Assembly: GCA_937915475.1 (NCBI GenBank)
Contig: CALGIR010000165.1
Coordinates: 1 to 8,531, forward strand
Length of the DNA stretch: 8,531 nt
DNA from: an uncultured Bacteroidales bacterium
GTDB lineage: Bacteria; Bacteroidota; Bacteroidia; Bacteroidales; Tenuifilaceae
Reading direction: 5' to 3'
In this document: positions 1 to 6,396 of the stretch, in pieces
Numbering within the stretch: position 1 is the first letter of the stretch
How the letters are laid out: each line of letters starts with the position of its first letter
Notes under the pieces: model-generated
Told to the model about the DNA's origin: nothing
Databases searched by the model: none
What the model saw: the letters and a program-made list of their open reading frames with translations, nothing else
Made by a program: the position numbers and the translations under genes

Positions 1-1689
1 ACCATAATGACCGAGCTTGAAGATCTTAGCTTAAAATACAGGTATCCAAAAGTTTTTGATGACATAAAACTTAAGATTGAGGGTACCGAAAAAAGGAGGA
101 TGCAGATTATCAACTCCTTTTCACTACCTATTATCCAGAAATTAGAAGAGAACAATATTGATTTTGACATAAGCGGTAGGCCAAAATCAATCTACTCTAT
201 CTGGAAAAAAATTCAGGCTAAAAATGTGGCCTTCGAGGATATTTACGACCTGCTGGCCATTCGCATAATCTTTAATCCCTACCCTCATATCCCCGAGAAA
301 ACGCAATGTTGGCATATATACTCGCTAATTACTGATATCTACAAACCAAAACCAGACAGAATACGCGATTGGGTAAGTACCCCAAAAGCCAATGGATACG
401 AGGCTTTGCACTGTACCGTAATGGGGCCGCATGGGCAATGGGTTGAGGTTCAGATCCGGTCGCAGAGAATGAACGAAATTGCCGAACGTGGACTAGCATC
501 TCATTGGAAGTATAAGGACATTGATAGTAGTATTCATGAAACAGAATTTGAAAAATGGATAAAGCAGGTTAGGGAACTGCTGGAGAATCCACAAACCGAT
601 GCCCTCGATTTTCTTGATGAGTTTAAGCTCAACCTCTTCTCGTCCGAGATAATTGTTTTTACCCCAAAAGGCGATACTAAAAATTTACCCAAAGGGTCAA
701 CAGTCCTCGATTTAGCCTACGAGATACACACTGAGATTGGAAATAAGGCCATTGGTGCAAAGGTAAATCATAAACTAGTCTCTGTAAGCTATAAACTTAA
801 CAGTGGCGATCAGGTTGAGGTTATTACGGCAAGCACACAAAAACCAACATGGGATCTACTTAAATCAGTGGTAACAGCCAAAGCCCAATCGGCTATAAAA
901 TCTGCATTTAAGGCGGAAACCAAAAATCGACTTGAAAAAGGGAAGCAAATGGTAGAGGTTAAACTCGCCGAAATAGGATTGCAACCATCGTCTCGAGTTT
1001 TTAAGAAAATACTGCCAGCATATGAGGTAACTTCCAAAGATGAGCTTTACAGCAAGGTGGGTTCAGGGCTAATATTACTGGATAACCTGAAGAAGATACT
1101 GCGCAAAAACACCAAAAATAAATGGATAAGGTATTGGGAACTTCAATTCTCAAAATCGGCACTGCGGAAACGTCAAAAGCATGAAAAAGAAGCGGAACAA
1201 AGCGAGAAAAGTTTCGATCGCAAAAAACCTTATATGCTTAGAGAGAGCACCGATGACGAAACCACATCGTACGTAGTTGCAAAATGCTGTAATCCCATAC
1301 CCGGCGACGAAGTGATTGGCTATATCACCTCAGAAAAAAATGTAATAGTGCATAAAGCCACCTGTGCCGAAGCCATAAGGCTAATGTCTAGGCATGGTGA
1401 TCGTATCGTATCCGCTAAATGGACAACCCACAAGGTACTCTCGTTTCTTGCCCGCATTGAAGTGAGGGGTATGGATAGAGTAGGTATACTTAGCGAATTG
1501 ATTAGGGAAATTTCCGACGAGCTACAGGTAAATATTCGCAAACTCCTTATTGAAAGTCACGATGGAATTTTCGAAAGTTCTATCGACCTATACGTGCATA
1601 GCGCCAGCAACCTAAATAGTCTTATTGGCAATGTGATGAAGATAAAAGGGATTGACTCCGTGAAGCGCATTGAGAACTTTGACAATTAA
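1..1689 (+). CDS. rel: RelA/SpoT family (p)ppGpp synthetase, 5'-truncated by the window edge
   Basis: This is the alarmone enzyme that makes, and in bifunctional members also degrades, (p)ppGpp. The frame is open from base 1, so the ATG at 7 is probably internal. Long family members are usually above 700 residues; here 560 follow that ATG and the N-terminal HD hydrolase domain would lie off the left edge. Counting from that ATG: synthetase domain about 30-175, with GRPKSIYSIWKKI (57-69), DLLAIRII (81-88), RIRD (118-121), VEVQIR (146-151) and AERGLASHW (159-167); TGS domain about 213-275; a helical stretch; a zinc-finger-like segment with C427, C428, H449 and C453; an ACT domain about 482-556. 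RIRD sits where bifunctional enzymes carry RxKD and synthetase-only RelA carries ExDD, so bifunctionality is favoured but hydrolase activity cannot be judged here. The frame is intact to its TAA stop. fur follows after 123 bases. Confidence 0.95.
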   Translation, partial: TIMTELEDLSLKYRYPKVFDDIKLKIEGTEKRRMQIINSFSLPIIQKLEENNIDFDISGRPKSIYSIWKKIQAKNVAFEDIYDLLAIRIIFNPYPHIPEKTQCWHIYSLITDIYKPKPDRIRDWVSTPKANGYEALHCTVMGPHGQWVEVQIRSQRMNEIAERGLASHWKYKDIDSSIHETEFEKWIKQVRELLENPQTDALDFLDEFKLNLFSSEIIVFTPKGDTKNLPKGSTVLDLAYEIHTEIGNKAIGAKVNHKLVSVSYKLNSGDQVEVITASTQKPTWDLLKSVVTAKAQSAIKSAFKAETKNRLEKGKQMVEVKLAEIGLQPSSRVFKKILPAYEVTSKDELYSKVGSGLILLDNLKKILRKNTKNKWIRYWELQFSKSALRKRQKHEKEAEQSEKSFDRKKPYMLRESTDDETTSYVVAKCCNPIPGDEVIGYITSEKNVIVHKATCAEAIRLMSRHGDRIVSAKWTTHKVLSFLARIEVRGMDRVGILSELIREISDELQVNIRKLLIESHDGIFESSIDLYVHSASNLNSLIGNVMKIKGIDSVKRIENFDN

Positions 1690-1708
1690 ACTATTCACGC
1701 AATTCGGT

Positions 1709-1723
1709 GTTTATTTAATAAAC
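1709..1723. promoter_or_regulatory. Perfect 7-1-7 palindrome upstream of fur, candidate Fur-family operator
   Basis: GTTTATT and AATAAAC are exact reverse complements separated by one T. The 7-1-7 layout and AT-rich content match the architecture of Fur, PerR and Zur boxes, although the bases are not a close match to the published consensus of any of these. It lies 20 bases after the rel stop and 90 bases before the chosen fur start, a plausible autoregulatory position. A chance AT-rich palindrome is the main alternative. Confidence 0.4.
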
Positions 1724-1756
1724 CGTAATGTTTATAAATATTTAGAGATTGCTATT

Positions 1757-1775
1757 GATTGTGTGCCACACAATC
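1757..1775. promoter_or_regulatory. Perfect 9-1-9 palindrome: operator or rel terminator
   Basis: GATTGTGTG and CACACAATC are exact reverse complements around a single C, centred at 1766, which is 50 bases from the centre of the preceding palindrome. The hexamer GCTATT flanks it directly on both sides (1751-1756 and 1776-1781). As RNA it would form an 8-bp stem with a GCC loop, followed after a few bases by a run of five T (1780-1784), so it could also end rel transcription. As DNA it could bind a dimeric regulator just upstream of fur. Sequence alone does not decide between these. Confidence 0.5.
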
Positions 1776-1812
1776 GCTATTTTTATCTGTTCTAAATTTA
1801 AATTACACCGTC

Positions 1813-2271
1813 ATGGGATGCGATGAAACAATTGAATCTGTAAAAAAAATTTTTATTGAATACCTTGAGAAAAAGGGTCATAGAAAAACTCCAGAACGAT
1901 TTGCAATTGTAGAAGAGATATACTCACGCGAAGGGCATTTCGATATTGAAACCCTATACATTTACATGAAAAACAAGAACTATAGGGTTAGCCGCGCAAC
2001 GCTTTACAATACCATTGACCTTTTACTGGAGTGTGGATTAGTTGTTAAGCATCAGTTTGGTAAAAATATTGCTGTTTTCGAAAAGGCTTACGAATGCCGC
2101 CAGCACGACCACCTTATATGCACAAATTGCGGAACAGTTATCGAATTCTGCGACCCTCGTATTCAAGAGATTAAGAATACGGCTGGTAAATCGATGAATT
2201 TCAAAATTACCCACCACTCCTTATACTTTTATGGAACCTGTGAGAAATGCACTCAGGCAGAAAAAAAATAA
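1813..2271 (+). CDS. fur: Fur-family metal- or peroxide-responsive transcriptional regulator
   Basis: A 152-residue cytoplasmic DNA-binding repressor of the Fur/PerR/Zur family. The winged-helix DNA-binding part spans about 5-85, with a recognition helix in RVSRATLYNTIDLL (58-71). The dimerisation and metal-binding part follows: HDHLICTNC, with H98, H100, C103 and C106, and GTCEKC with C143 and C146 make two CxxC pairs for a structural zinc. Regulatory-metal candidates are H42, H98, H100, E111 and H134/H135. E111 occupies the position that is Asp in PerR and Glu in classical Fur, which favours Fur over peroxide sensing, but the subtype (iron, zinc, manganese) is not certain. I chose the ATG at 1813: the frame extends upstream to a TTG at 1759, but the extra 18 residues are not family-like and overlap the palindrome at 1757-1775. 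No clear Shine-Dalgarno site is present. Two palindromes upstream suggest autoregulation. Confidence 0.93.
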   Translation: MGCDETIESVKKIFIEYLEKKGHRKTPERFAIVEEIYSREGHFDIETLYIYMKNKNYRVSRATLYNTIDLLLECGLVVKHQFGKNIAVFEKAYECRQHDHLICTNCGTVIEFCDPRIQEIKNTAGKSMNFKITHHSLYFYGTCEKCTQAEKK

Positions 2272-2342
2272 TTGCAATTAACTTCATTTTAGTCTGTTGA
2301 TAAATACTTATAACAAACCTCTCCTTTTTGCCCTCATCATTA

Positions 2343-2415
2343 GGTTCAAAGTGCTAAAATGGGTAATTTTAGAACCGCAAAATGTTTTTTGCATGGTGCC
2401 AGACTAAAGCCGGCA
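2343..2415 (+). promoter_or_regulatory. Cluster of consecutive stem-loops in the purA leader
   Basis: Three potential hairpins follow each other within 73 bases, ending 32 bases before the purA start. Hairpin 1 pairs CTAAAAT (2354-2360) with ATTTTAG (2366-2372) around GGGTA, with GGTT (2343-2346) and AACC (2373-2376) able to close it across a bulge. Hairpin 2 pairs GCAAAA (2377-2382) with TTTTGC (2387-2392) around TGTT. Hairpin 3 is weaker: TGCC (2397-2400) with GGCA (2412-2415). Hairpin 1 could instead be the fur terminator, although no clean T-run follows it. I do not recognise a known riboswitch class here. Confidence 0.35.
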
Positions 2416-2447
2416 TTTATTATGGTGTAATATTATAGCTGAATAAA

Positions 2448-3716
2448 ATGACAAAAGTAGATGTTCTGCTTGGCCTTCAGTGGGGCGATGAGGGCAAAGG
2501 TAAGATTGTTGATGTACTAACCCCTAACTACAATGTTGTAGCCCGTTTTCAGGGTGGTCCTAATGCTGGGCACTCACTCGAGTTCAATAAAATTAAGCAT
2601 GTGCTGCATACCATTCCCTCGGGAATATTCCACACAGAATCGATTAATATTATTGGTAACGGGGTGGTAGTGGATCCTGTTATTTTTGCAAAGGAAATTG
2701 AATCGCTAAGAAAGTTAGGCGTAGAGCCTACCAAAAATCTGTTAATATCAAAAAAGGCCCACCTTATTGTACCCTCGCATCGTGAACTAGATGCAGCCTC
2801 TGAGGCTGCAAAAGGGAAAGAGAAAATTGGATCAACCCTTAAAGGTATTGGACCTACCTACATGGATAAAACAGGGCGAAACGGTTTAAGGGTTGGCGAT
2901 ATACTCCACCCAAATTTCAAGGGTAAATACCTGCAACTAAAGAACAAGCACAAACAAGTACTCAAGCAATATGATTATAATCCAGATATTGAGCAGCACG
3001 AAGCGGCCTGGTTTAAAGGTATTGAAACCATTAGAGAGTTTGCTCTAATCGACTCAGAGTATGAGGTTAACCAGTATATCAATGAAAACAAAAAAATTCT
3101 AGCCGAAGGTGCACAGGGATCGCTGCTCGATATTGATTTTGGATCGTACCCATTTGTAACATCGTCAAATACTGTTTGTGCAGGTGCTTGCATCGGATTG
3201 GGAATTGCACCAAGCAAAATTGGACAAGTTTTCGGTATATTTAAGACCTACTGTACGCGTGTTGGGTCTGGCCCCTTCCCCACTGAACTGGAAGATGAAG
3301 TTGGACAAAAGTTACGCGATGAGGGCAACGAATACGGCTCTACAACAGGTCGACCTCGCCGTTGCGGTTGGCTCGATTTGGTTGCGCTTAAATATACTGT
3401 AATGATCAATGGCATTACATCGCTAATTATGACTAAAGCCGATGTACTTGATACTTTTAAAACCATAAAAATAGCAACTGCCTACAGAATAGATGGGCAA
3501 GAAACTGAAATATACCCATTTGACACTAACTCTGAAATTGAACCCATTTACAAAGAATTTAAGGGCTGGGAAACTTCACTTACCAATATAAAATCGGAAA
3601 AGGATTTTCCGATTGAACTACTCGATTATATTAAATTCATAGAATCGGAAACGGGTGTACCTGTTTCAATCGTATCGGTTGGGCCAGATAGGGATGCTAC
3701 TATTATCAGAAAATAA
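2448..3716 (+). CDS. purA: Adenylosuccinate synthetase
   Basis: Cytoplasmic enzyme that joins aspartate to IMP using GTP, giving adenylosuccinate, the first committed step from IMP to AMP. At 422 residues it is close to the usual 425-435. Hallmarks are present in order: QWGDEGKGK (11-19) with the GTP-binding loop and catalytic Asp14; GPNAGHS (37-43) with catalytic His42; GSTLKGIGP (128-136), the IMP site; AEGAQGSLLDIDFGSYP (219-235); the Arg-rich GSTTGRPRRCGW (297-308); TKAD (329-332), the guanine-recognition element; and VGPDRDATI near the C-terminus. Nothing essential is missing. The ATG at 2448 is supported by conserved sequence starting within five residues; it has no evident Shine-Dalgarno site. 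It is co-oriented with fur, 176 bases away across a leader with several stem-loops. In E. coli this enzyme is inhibited by ppGpp, which makes the upstream rel gene a functionally sensible neighbour. Confidence 0.98.
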   Translation: MTKVDVLLGLQWGDEGKGKIVDVLTPNYNVVARFQGGPNAGHSLEFNKIKHVLHTIPSGIFHTESINIIGNGVVVDPVIFAKEIESLRKLGVEPTKNLLISKKAHLIVPSHRELDAASEAAKGKEKIGSTLKGIGPTYMDKTGRNGLRVGDILHPNFKGKYLQLKNKHKQVLKQYDYNPDIEQHEAAWFKGIETIREFALIDSEYEVNQYINENKKILAEGAQGSLLDIDFGSYPFVTSSNTVCAGACIGLGIAPSKIGQVFGIFKTYCTRVGSGPFPTELEDEVGQKLRDEGNEYGSTTGRPRRCGWLDLVALKYTVMINGITSLIMTKADVLDTFKTIKIATAYRIDGQETEIYPFDTNSEIEPIYKEFKGWETSLTNIKSEKDFPIELLDYIKFIESETGVPVSIVSVGPDRDATIIRK

Positions 3717-3767
3717 CAAACAGTTCTGGGGTGTAGTTTACTTCTTAATTGTTTAATAGATTTAGCC

Positions 3768-3804
3768 AACCAGTCATTAGTAATTAAAGCACTAATGGCG
3801 GGTT
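3768..3804 (+). terminator. Strong hairpin after purA, probable terminator
   Basis: CATTAGT (3775-3781) pairs perfectly with ACTAATG (3791-3797) around a 9-base loop. The stem extends outward by a T-G and a G-C pair, then after one A/G mismatch by AACC (3768-3771) with GGTT (3801-3804), giving 13 pairs. It begins 51 bases after the purA stop and is followed by a T-rich TTG repeat rather than a clean T-run. It lies between convergent genes and could act on either strand. Confidence 0.6.
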
Positions 3805-3818
3805 TGTTGTTGTTGTTG
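3804..3818 (+). repeat. (TTG)5 trinucleotide repeat
   Basis: Five exact tandem TTG units directly follow the purA hairpin in the non-coding gap between convergent genes. The run may supply the T-rich tail of the terminator, and short tandem repeats of this kind can vary in length. Confidence 0.8.
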
Positions 3819-3822
3819 TAGG

Positions 3823-3842
3823 GTATCGGTTTTTTCAGATAC
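3823..3842 (-). terminator. Small hairpin after the HExxH gene, weak terminator candidate
   Basis: GTATC (3823-3827) and GATAC (3838-3842) are exact reverse complements around a 10-base loop containing six T on the plus strand. The element starts 13 bases beyond the stop of the minus-strand gene. The stem has only five pairs and no T-run follows on the minus strand, so support is weak. Confidence 0.25.
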
Positions 3843-3855
3843 GCTTAATTATTGT

Positions 3856-5217
3856 TTATTCGCATTCGAAAACTATCTCATTTTCAGTTCTTATTCTCTG
3901 CTTACCTGACCATGACGCATTCCTACCGTCAACATCAACAATAATTCGATTGTTTTCTACTAAAATGCTTTTCTGGGGAGCAAAAAACACAACCTTTTTA
4001 ACAATCCATACCTCTTTACCTATTATCGTAACGACATTTTTGTCAACTATAAATAATTCGTTATGCTCGCCACCAGAGAGCCTTAAAAAGTTTTTATGTA
4101 GTATTGTACTATCATTTATTGATTCAGCACTCATAGGATCGAACCCTTTAAATTGAGGAACCGTTTTGAATTCTAGTATGATTTTTACCCCTTGTTGAGT
4201 ATTGAATTCATTAAACGAAACTTGATGCCCCAATACTTCATTTTGAGTATGAAACTTACTTATTCCATAATACGTTGCATCAATATCTAACTCTTCTTTT
4301 AGTGGTTTAAACTTGGTTATAAAAAAATCGTAAAGCGATAAACTTCCAGTATAATACTCACTTTGCCAACCCTCAAAATGGTTATTGAGTATATAGCACA
4401 TCGCCATTCCTGCAGCAAGATGCCTATACCTTAAACTTTCCCGACCATAAAAAGGGGTGGTTAATACACCGAAAAAGTGCTGCTGATTATAGTTGTCTTT
4501 TAGAGCCTTATCAAGTGAAGGAAATTGGTTATAAAATCGATATTCGCAATAAAAAGCAGGTCCCTCCATGTTCTCAACTGCCTCTTCATACCTCGAATAA
4601 TCACCAATAATTTCCTCCCTTTTTAACCTGCAGCTATAATACTGATTTAGCAACTTCTGAAAATCAACGCTATCCTGTGCAAAGCACATCTTGTATAGCA
4701 CTTTTTGTTCATAAAGTTTTATACCATCGTTAAGATAGCTTTCGGGGTAAGTGAGCAGAACAGCTGGATTATCATAACCTAGTTGCTTAATAAAACTACG
4801 CTGATAAGCATGGTGTAACTCATGAAAGGCCACAGCATAAACTTCTTTAGGACAAGAATAATCAATGAGCCCATAGTCAACAATAGCTGTTAAAACCCCA
4901 TTAATCTCCATTTGAGTTGCTCCATATAGCTGCAATTGTTTCTGTTCTCCAAGATACAACTTGTCAGTTATTCGAATAAAATTCTGGGGAGGGTTCGGGT
5001 GATTATACAAAATTGCAGGACCATTAACCCTAAACAGACAAATAGGCGCAAGCTCCATCCCTTCCCAGATTTCACTTTTAACATCCTCTGCATTTTTATA
5101 AAAATGCTCAATTGACGTCAAGTATAAGCTATCAATTGAGGTAAACTCTACTTGCCCATTTACTATGGATGAGCTAATTAAAAAAACACAGATAAATAAT
5201 CGGCTTAAAAATTTCAT
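3856..5217 (-). CDS. Secreted HExxH protein, putative zinc metallopeptidase of unknown family
   Basis: A 453-residue protein with a type I signal peptide (Lys and Arg near the N-terminus, then a hydrophobic run LFICVFLISSSIV, likely cleavage near residue 21), so it should be exported. HELHH at 132-136 gives a zinc-binding HExxH (H132, E133, H136). About 80 residues later EGPAFYCE (218-225) resembles the EGxAxYxE segment that supplies the glutamate ligand in several gluzincin-like families; E159 is an alternative third ligand. After about residue 340 the sequence looks beta-rich and has no recognised domain. The metal site and peptidase role are inferred from these motifs; substrate and family are unknown to me. 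It sits 86 bases downstream of the sigma-factor operon on the same strand, with a hairpin between, so it may be a fourth member or a target of that sigma factor. The start ATG at 5217 leads straight into the signal peptide. Confidence 0.8.
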   Translation of the reverse strand: MKFLSRLFICVFLISSSIVNGQVEFTSIDSLYLTSIEHFYKNAEDVKSEIWEGMELAPICLFRVNGPAILYNHPNPPQNFIRITDKLYLGEQKQLQLYGATQMEINGVLTAIVDYGLIDYSCPKEVYAVAFHELHHAYQRSFIKQLGYDNPAVLLTYPESYLNDGIKLYEQKVLYKMCFAQDSVDFQKLLNQYYSCRLKREEIIGDYSRYEEAVENMEGPAFYCEYRFYNQFPSLDKALKDNYNQQHFFGVLTTPFYGRESLRYRHLAAGMAMCYILNNHFEGWQSEYYTGSLSLYDFFITKFKPLKEELDIDATYYGISKFHTQNEVLGHQVSFNEFNTQQGVKIILEFKTVPQFKGFDPMSAESINDSTILHKNFLRLSGGEHNELFIVDKNVVTIIGKEVWIVKKVVFFAPQKSILVENNRIIVDVDGRNASWSGKQRIRTENEIVFECE

Positions 5218-5239
5218 ATGTTCTATTTTAATATTTTTC

Positions 5240-5280
5240 AGGACACCTCAATACGGGCTAAAACCATATTGAGGTGTTCT
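5240..5280 (-). terminator. Long perfect-stem hairpin between the sigma operon and the HExxH gene
   Basis: Bases 5240-5253 pair with 5267-5280: an 11-bp perfect core (ACACCTCAATA with TATTGAGGTGT) plus a G-T and two more pairs outward, around a 13-base loop. It occupies most of the 86-base gap, starts 23 bases after the stop of the membrane-protein gene and ends 22 bases before the HExxH start. On the minus strand it is followed by GAAAAATATT rather than a T-run, so it is either an atypical terminator or attenuator, a processing site, or a structured leader of the HExxH gene. Confidence 0.55.
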
Positions 5281-5303
5281 TATTAGCGTTTAATTATTGA
5301 ATC

Positions 5304-5897
5304 TTATTCGATTAATTCGTTCCTTAAATTCATAATGTCAGTCAATTTTCTCATCTCCTTTTTAACACCTTTCCTAATTACAATAAAAAGGAATACACCA
5401 ATTACCAAATACGAAATATTAATTAATACAATACTCGAGAACTTCATATGTAAACTAAATTCAGGAGTAATCATATAAAACCCAATGGTGTATAAGCCAA
5501 TGATTATTGGAGAAACTATCTGATGAATTGATTTCCTAAATTGATGAAAATTAATTGTATTCTCCGCTGTTTTTAGCGTGCTATCAAGGTTGTTTATACG
5601 TTTAGCCTTGTAAACACTTATTATTTCTATTAAAATCCTAAACAGCAAACCTAAAACCATTAACCCTGCTCCTATTCTGCTTAGTGTTTCCCTAACTGGC
5701 GCTACATAGTAAAAGAAAAAGGATATAACTATGAATGTAATAAACAAAGTAGTAATTGTCCCATAGTAGAAAAAGTAATTTGCTCTCTCTTTACTTTTTA
5801 TCATCTTATATAAATCATCAAAGTTAGCAGTTTGAGTCCCAATGCTTTTTTTACTGTTTTCCCAATTACTCTTCAGTTCTTCAAAATTGCTGCTCAT
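5304..5897 (-). CDS. Four-helix membrane protein after the ECF sigma gene, candidate anti-sigma factor
   Basis: A 197-residue integral membrane protein. A polar N-terminal segment (about 1-41, FEELKSNWENSK and following) precedes four predicted hydrophobic helices at about 42-65, 73-94, 126-144 and 153-174, and a basic C-terminal tail KGVKKEMRKL and beyond. The positive-inside rule and the even number of helices suggest that both ends are cytoplasmic. Its gene overlaps the sigma gene by 17 bases, so the two are coupled, and an ECF sigma factor is usually paired with an adjacent anti-sigma factor. That pairing is the only basis for the role: I see no zinc-binding HxxxCxxC anti-sigma motif, no FecR-like periplasmic domain and no enzymatic motif. 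A membrane sensor that holds the sigma factor through its N-terminal segment is a reasonable inference; an unrelated membrane protein remains possible. Confidence 0.75.
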   Translation of the reverse strand: MSSNFEELKSNWENSKKSIGTQTANFDDLYKMIKSKERANYFFYYGTITTLFITFIVISFFFYYVAPVRETLSRIGAGLMVLGLLFRILIEIISVYKAKRINNLDSTLKTAENTINFHQFRKSIHQIVSPIIIGLYTIGFYMITPEFSLHMKFSSIVLINISYLVIGVFLFIVIRKGVKKEMRKLTDIMNLRNELIE

Positions 5898-6396
5898 CGC
5901 TATTGCTTTTTAAAATTGTTTCGAGACGTTTCTTTATTCTGTGGATTTTAACCCTCACGTTGGTTGGTTTTATTCCCATAATCTCCGATATACTATCGTA
6001 ATCCTGGTTTTCCAAGACCATCATAATTATCAGCCTATCCACTTTATTTAGCTGACCAATTGCCTTATATAGTTTGGAAACATTATTATTTTCAGCACTT
6101 CCAACCTCCGCCACAGATATTTTATTCTCTATTTCTGTTGTTGGTACCGCTCTCTCTTTCCCATCCTTCTTTACATGCTGTAAACAGGTATTTACGGTTA
6201 TTCTGTATATCCAAGTCTTGTAAGATGATGCACCTCTAAATTTGTCTAAATTGTTCCAAACGATAATAAATATTTCTTGTGATAAATCTTTTGCTGAATT
6301 ACTATCGCCCTTAACAAAACCCAAGCACATTTGTAAAACCATAGGATGATGTTGGTAGTAAATTGTTTCAAAAAGTTCGTTCTTATTTTCCATCAT
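5881..6396 (-). CDS. ECF-type RNA polymerase sigma factor
   Basis: A 171-residue sigma-70 family factor of the extracytoplasmic-function type, which directs RNA polymerase to a specific promoter set. Region 2 spans about 9-77, with the core-binding DLSQEIFIIVWNNLDKF (37-53) and the -10-recognition stretch SSYKTWIYRITVNTCL (57-72). A variable polar linker (about 80-105) leads to region 4 (about 108-160), with a helix-turn-helix in DYDSISEIMGIKPTNVRVKI (132-151) and a basic recognition-helix end. Regions 1.1 and 3 are absent, as expected for ECF factors. Two ATG codons (6396 and 6393) both lie inside the 3' end of the hydrolase gene; the first gives a 14-base overlap, the second 11. Its 3' end overlaps the membrane-protein gene by 17 bases. 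The double overlap implies translational coupling. No target promoter can be deduced. Confidence 0.95.
   Translation of the reverse strand: MMENKNELFETIYYQHHPMVLQMCLGFVKGDSNSAKDLSQEIFIIVWNNLDKFRGASSYKTWIYRITVNTCLQHVKKDGKERAVPTTEIENKISVAEVGSAENNNVSKLYKAIGQLNKVDRLIIMMVLENQDYDSISEIMGIKPTNVRVKIHRIKKRLETILKSNSDEQQF

Noticed and set aside
1759..1812. Upstream TTG start for the Fur gene, adding 18 residues
   Set aside because: The extra residues are unlike the family, a TTG start is rare, and the segment overlaps the perfect palindrome at 1757-1775. The ATG at 1813 gives a normal-length Fur protein.
2327..2361. purA promoter formed by TTTG at 2327-2330 and TAAAATGG at 2354-2361
   Set aside because: The -7 match is poor and the 23-base spacing too long; no convincing promoter could be assigned upstream of purA.
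3178..3402. Open frames of 60-80 codons overlapping rel, purA, the HExxH gene and the hydrolase in other frames
   Set aside because: They lie wholly inside well-supported genes, show no protein-like motifs and follow from the codon pattern of the real frame.
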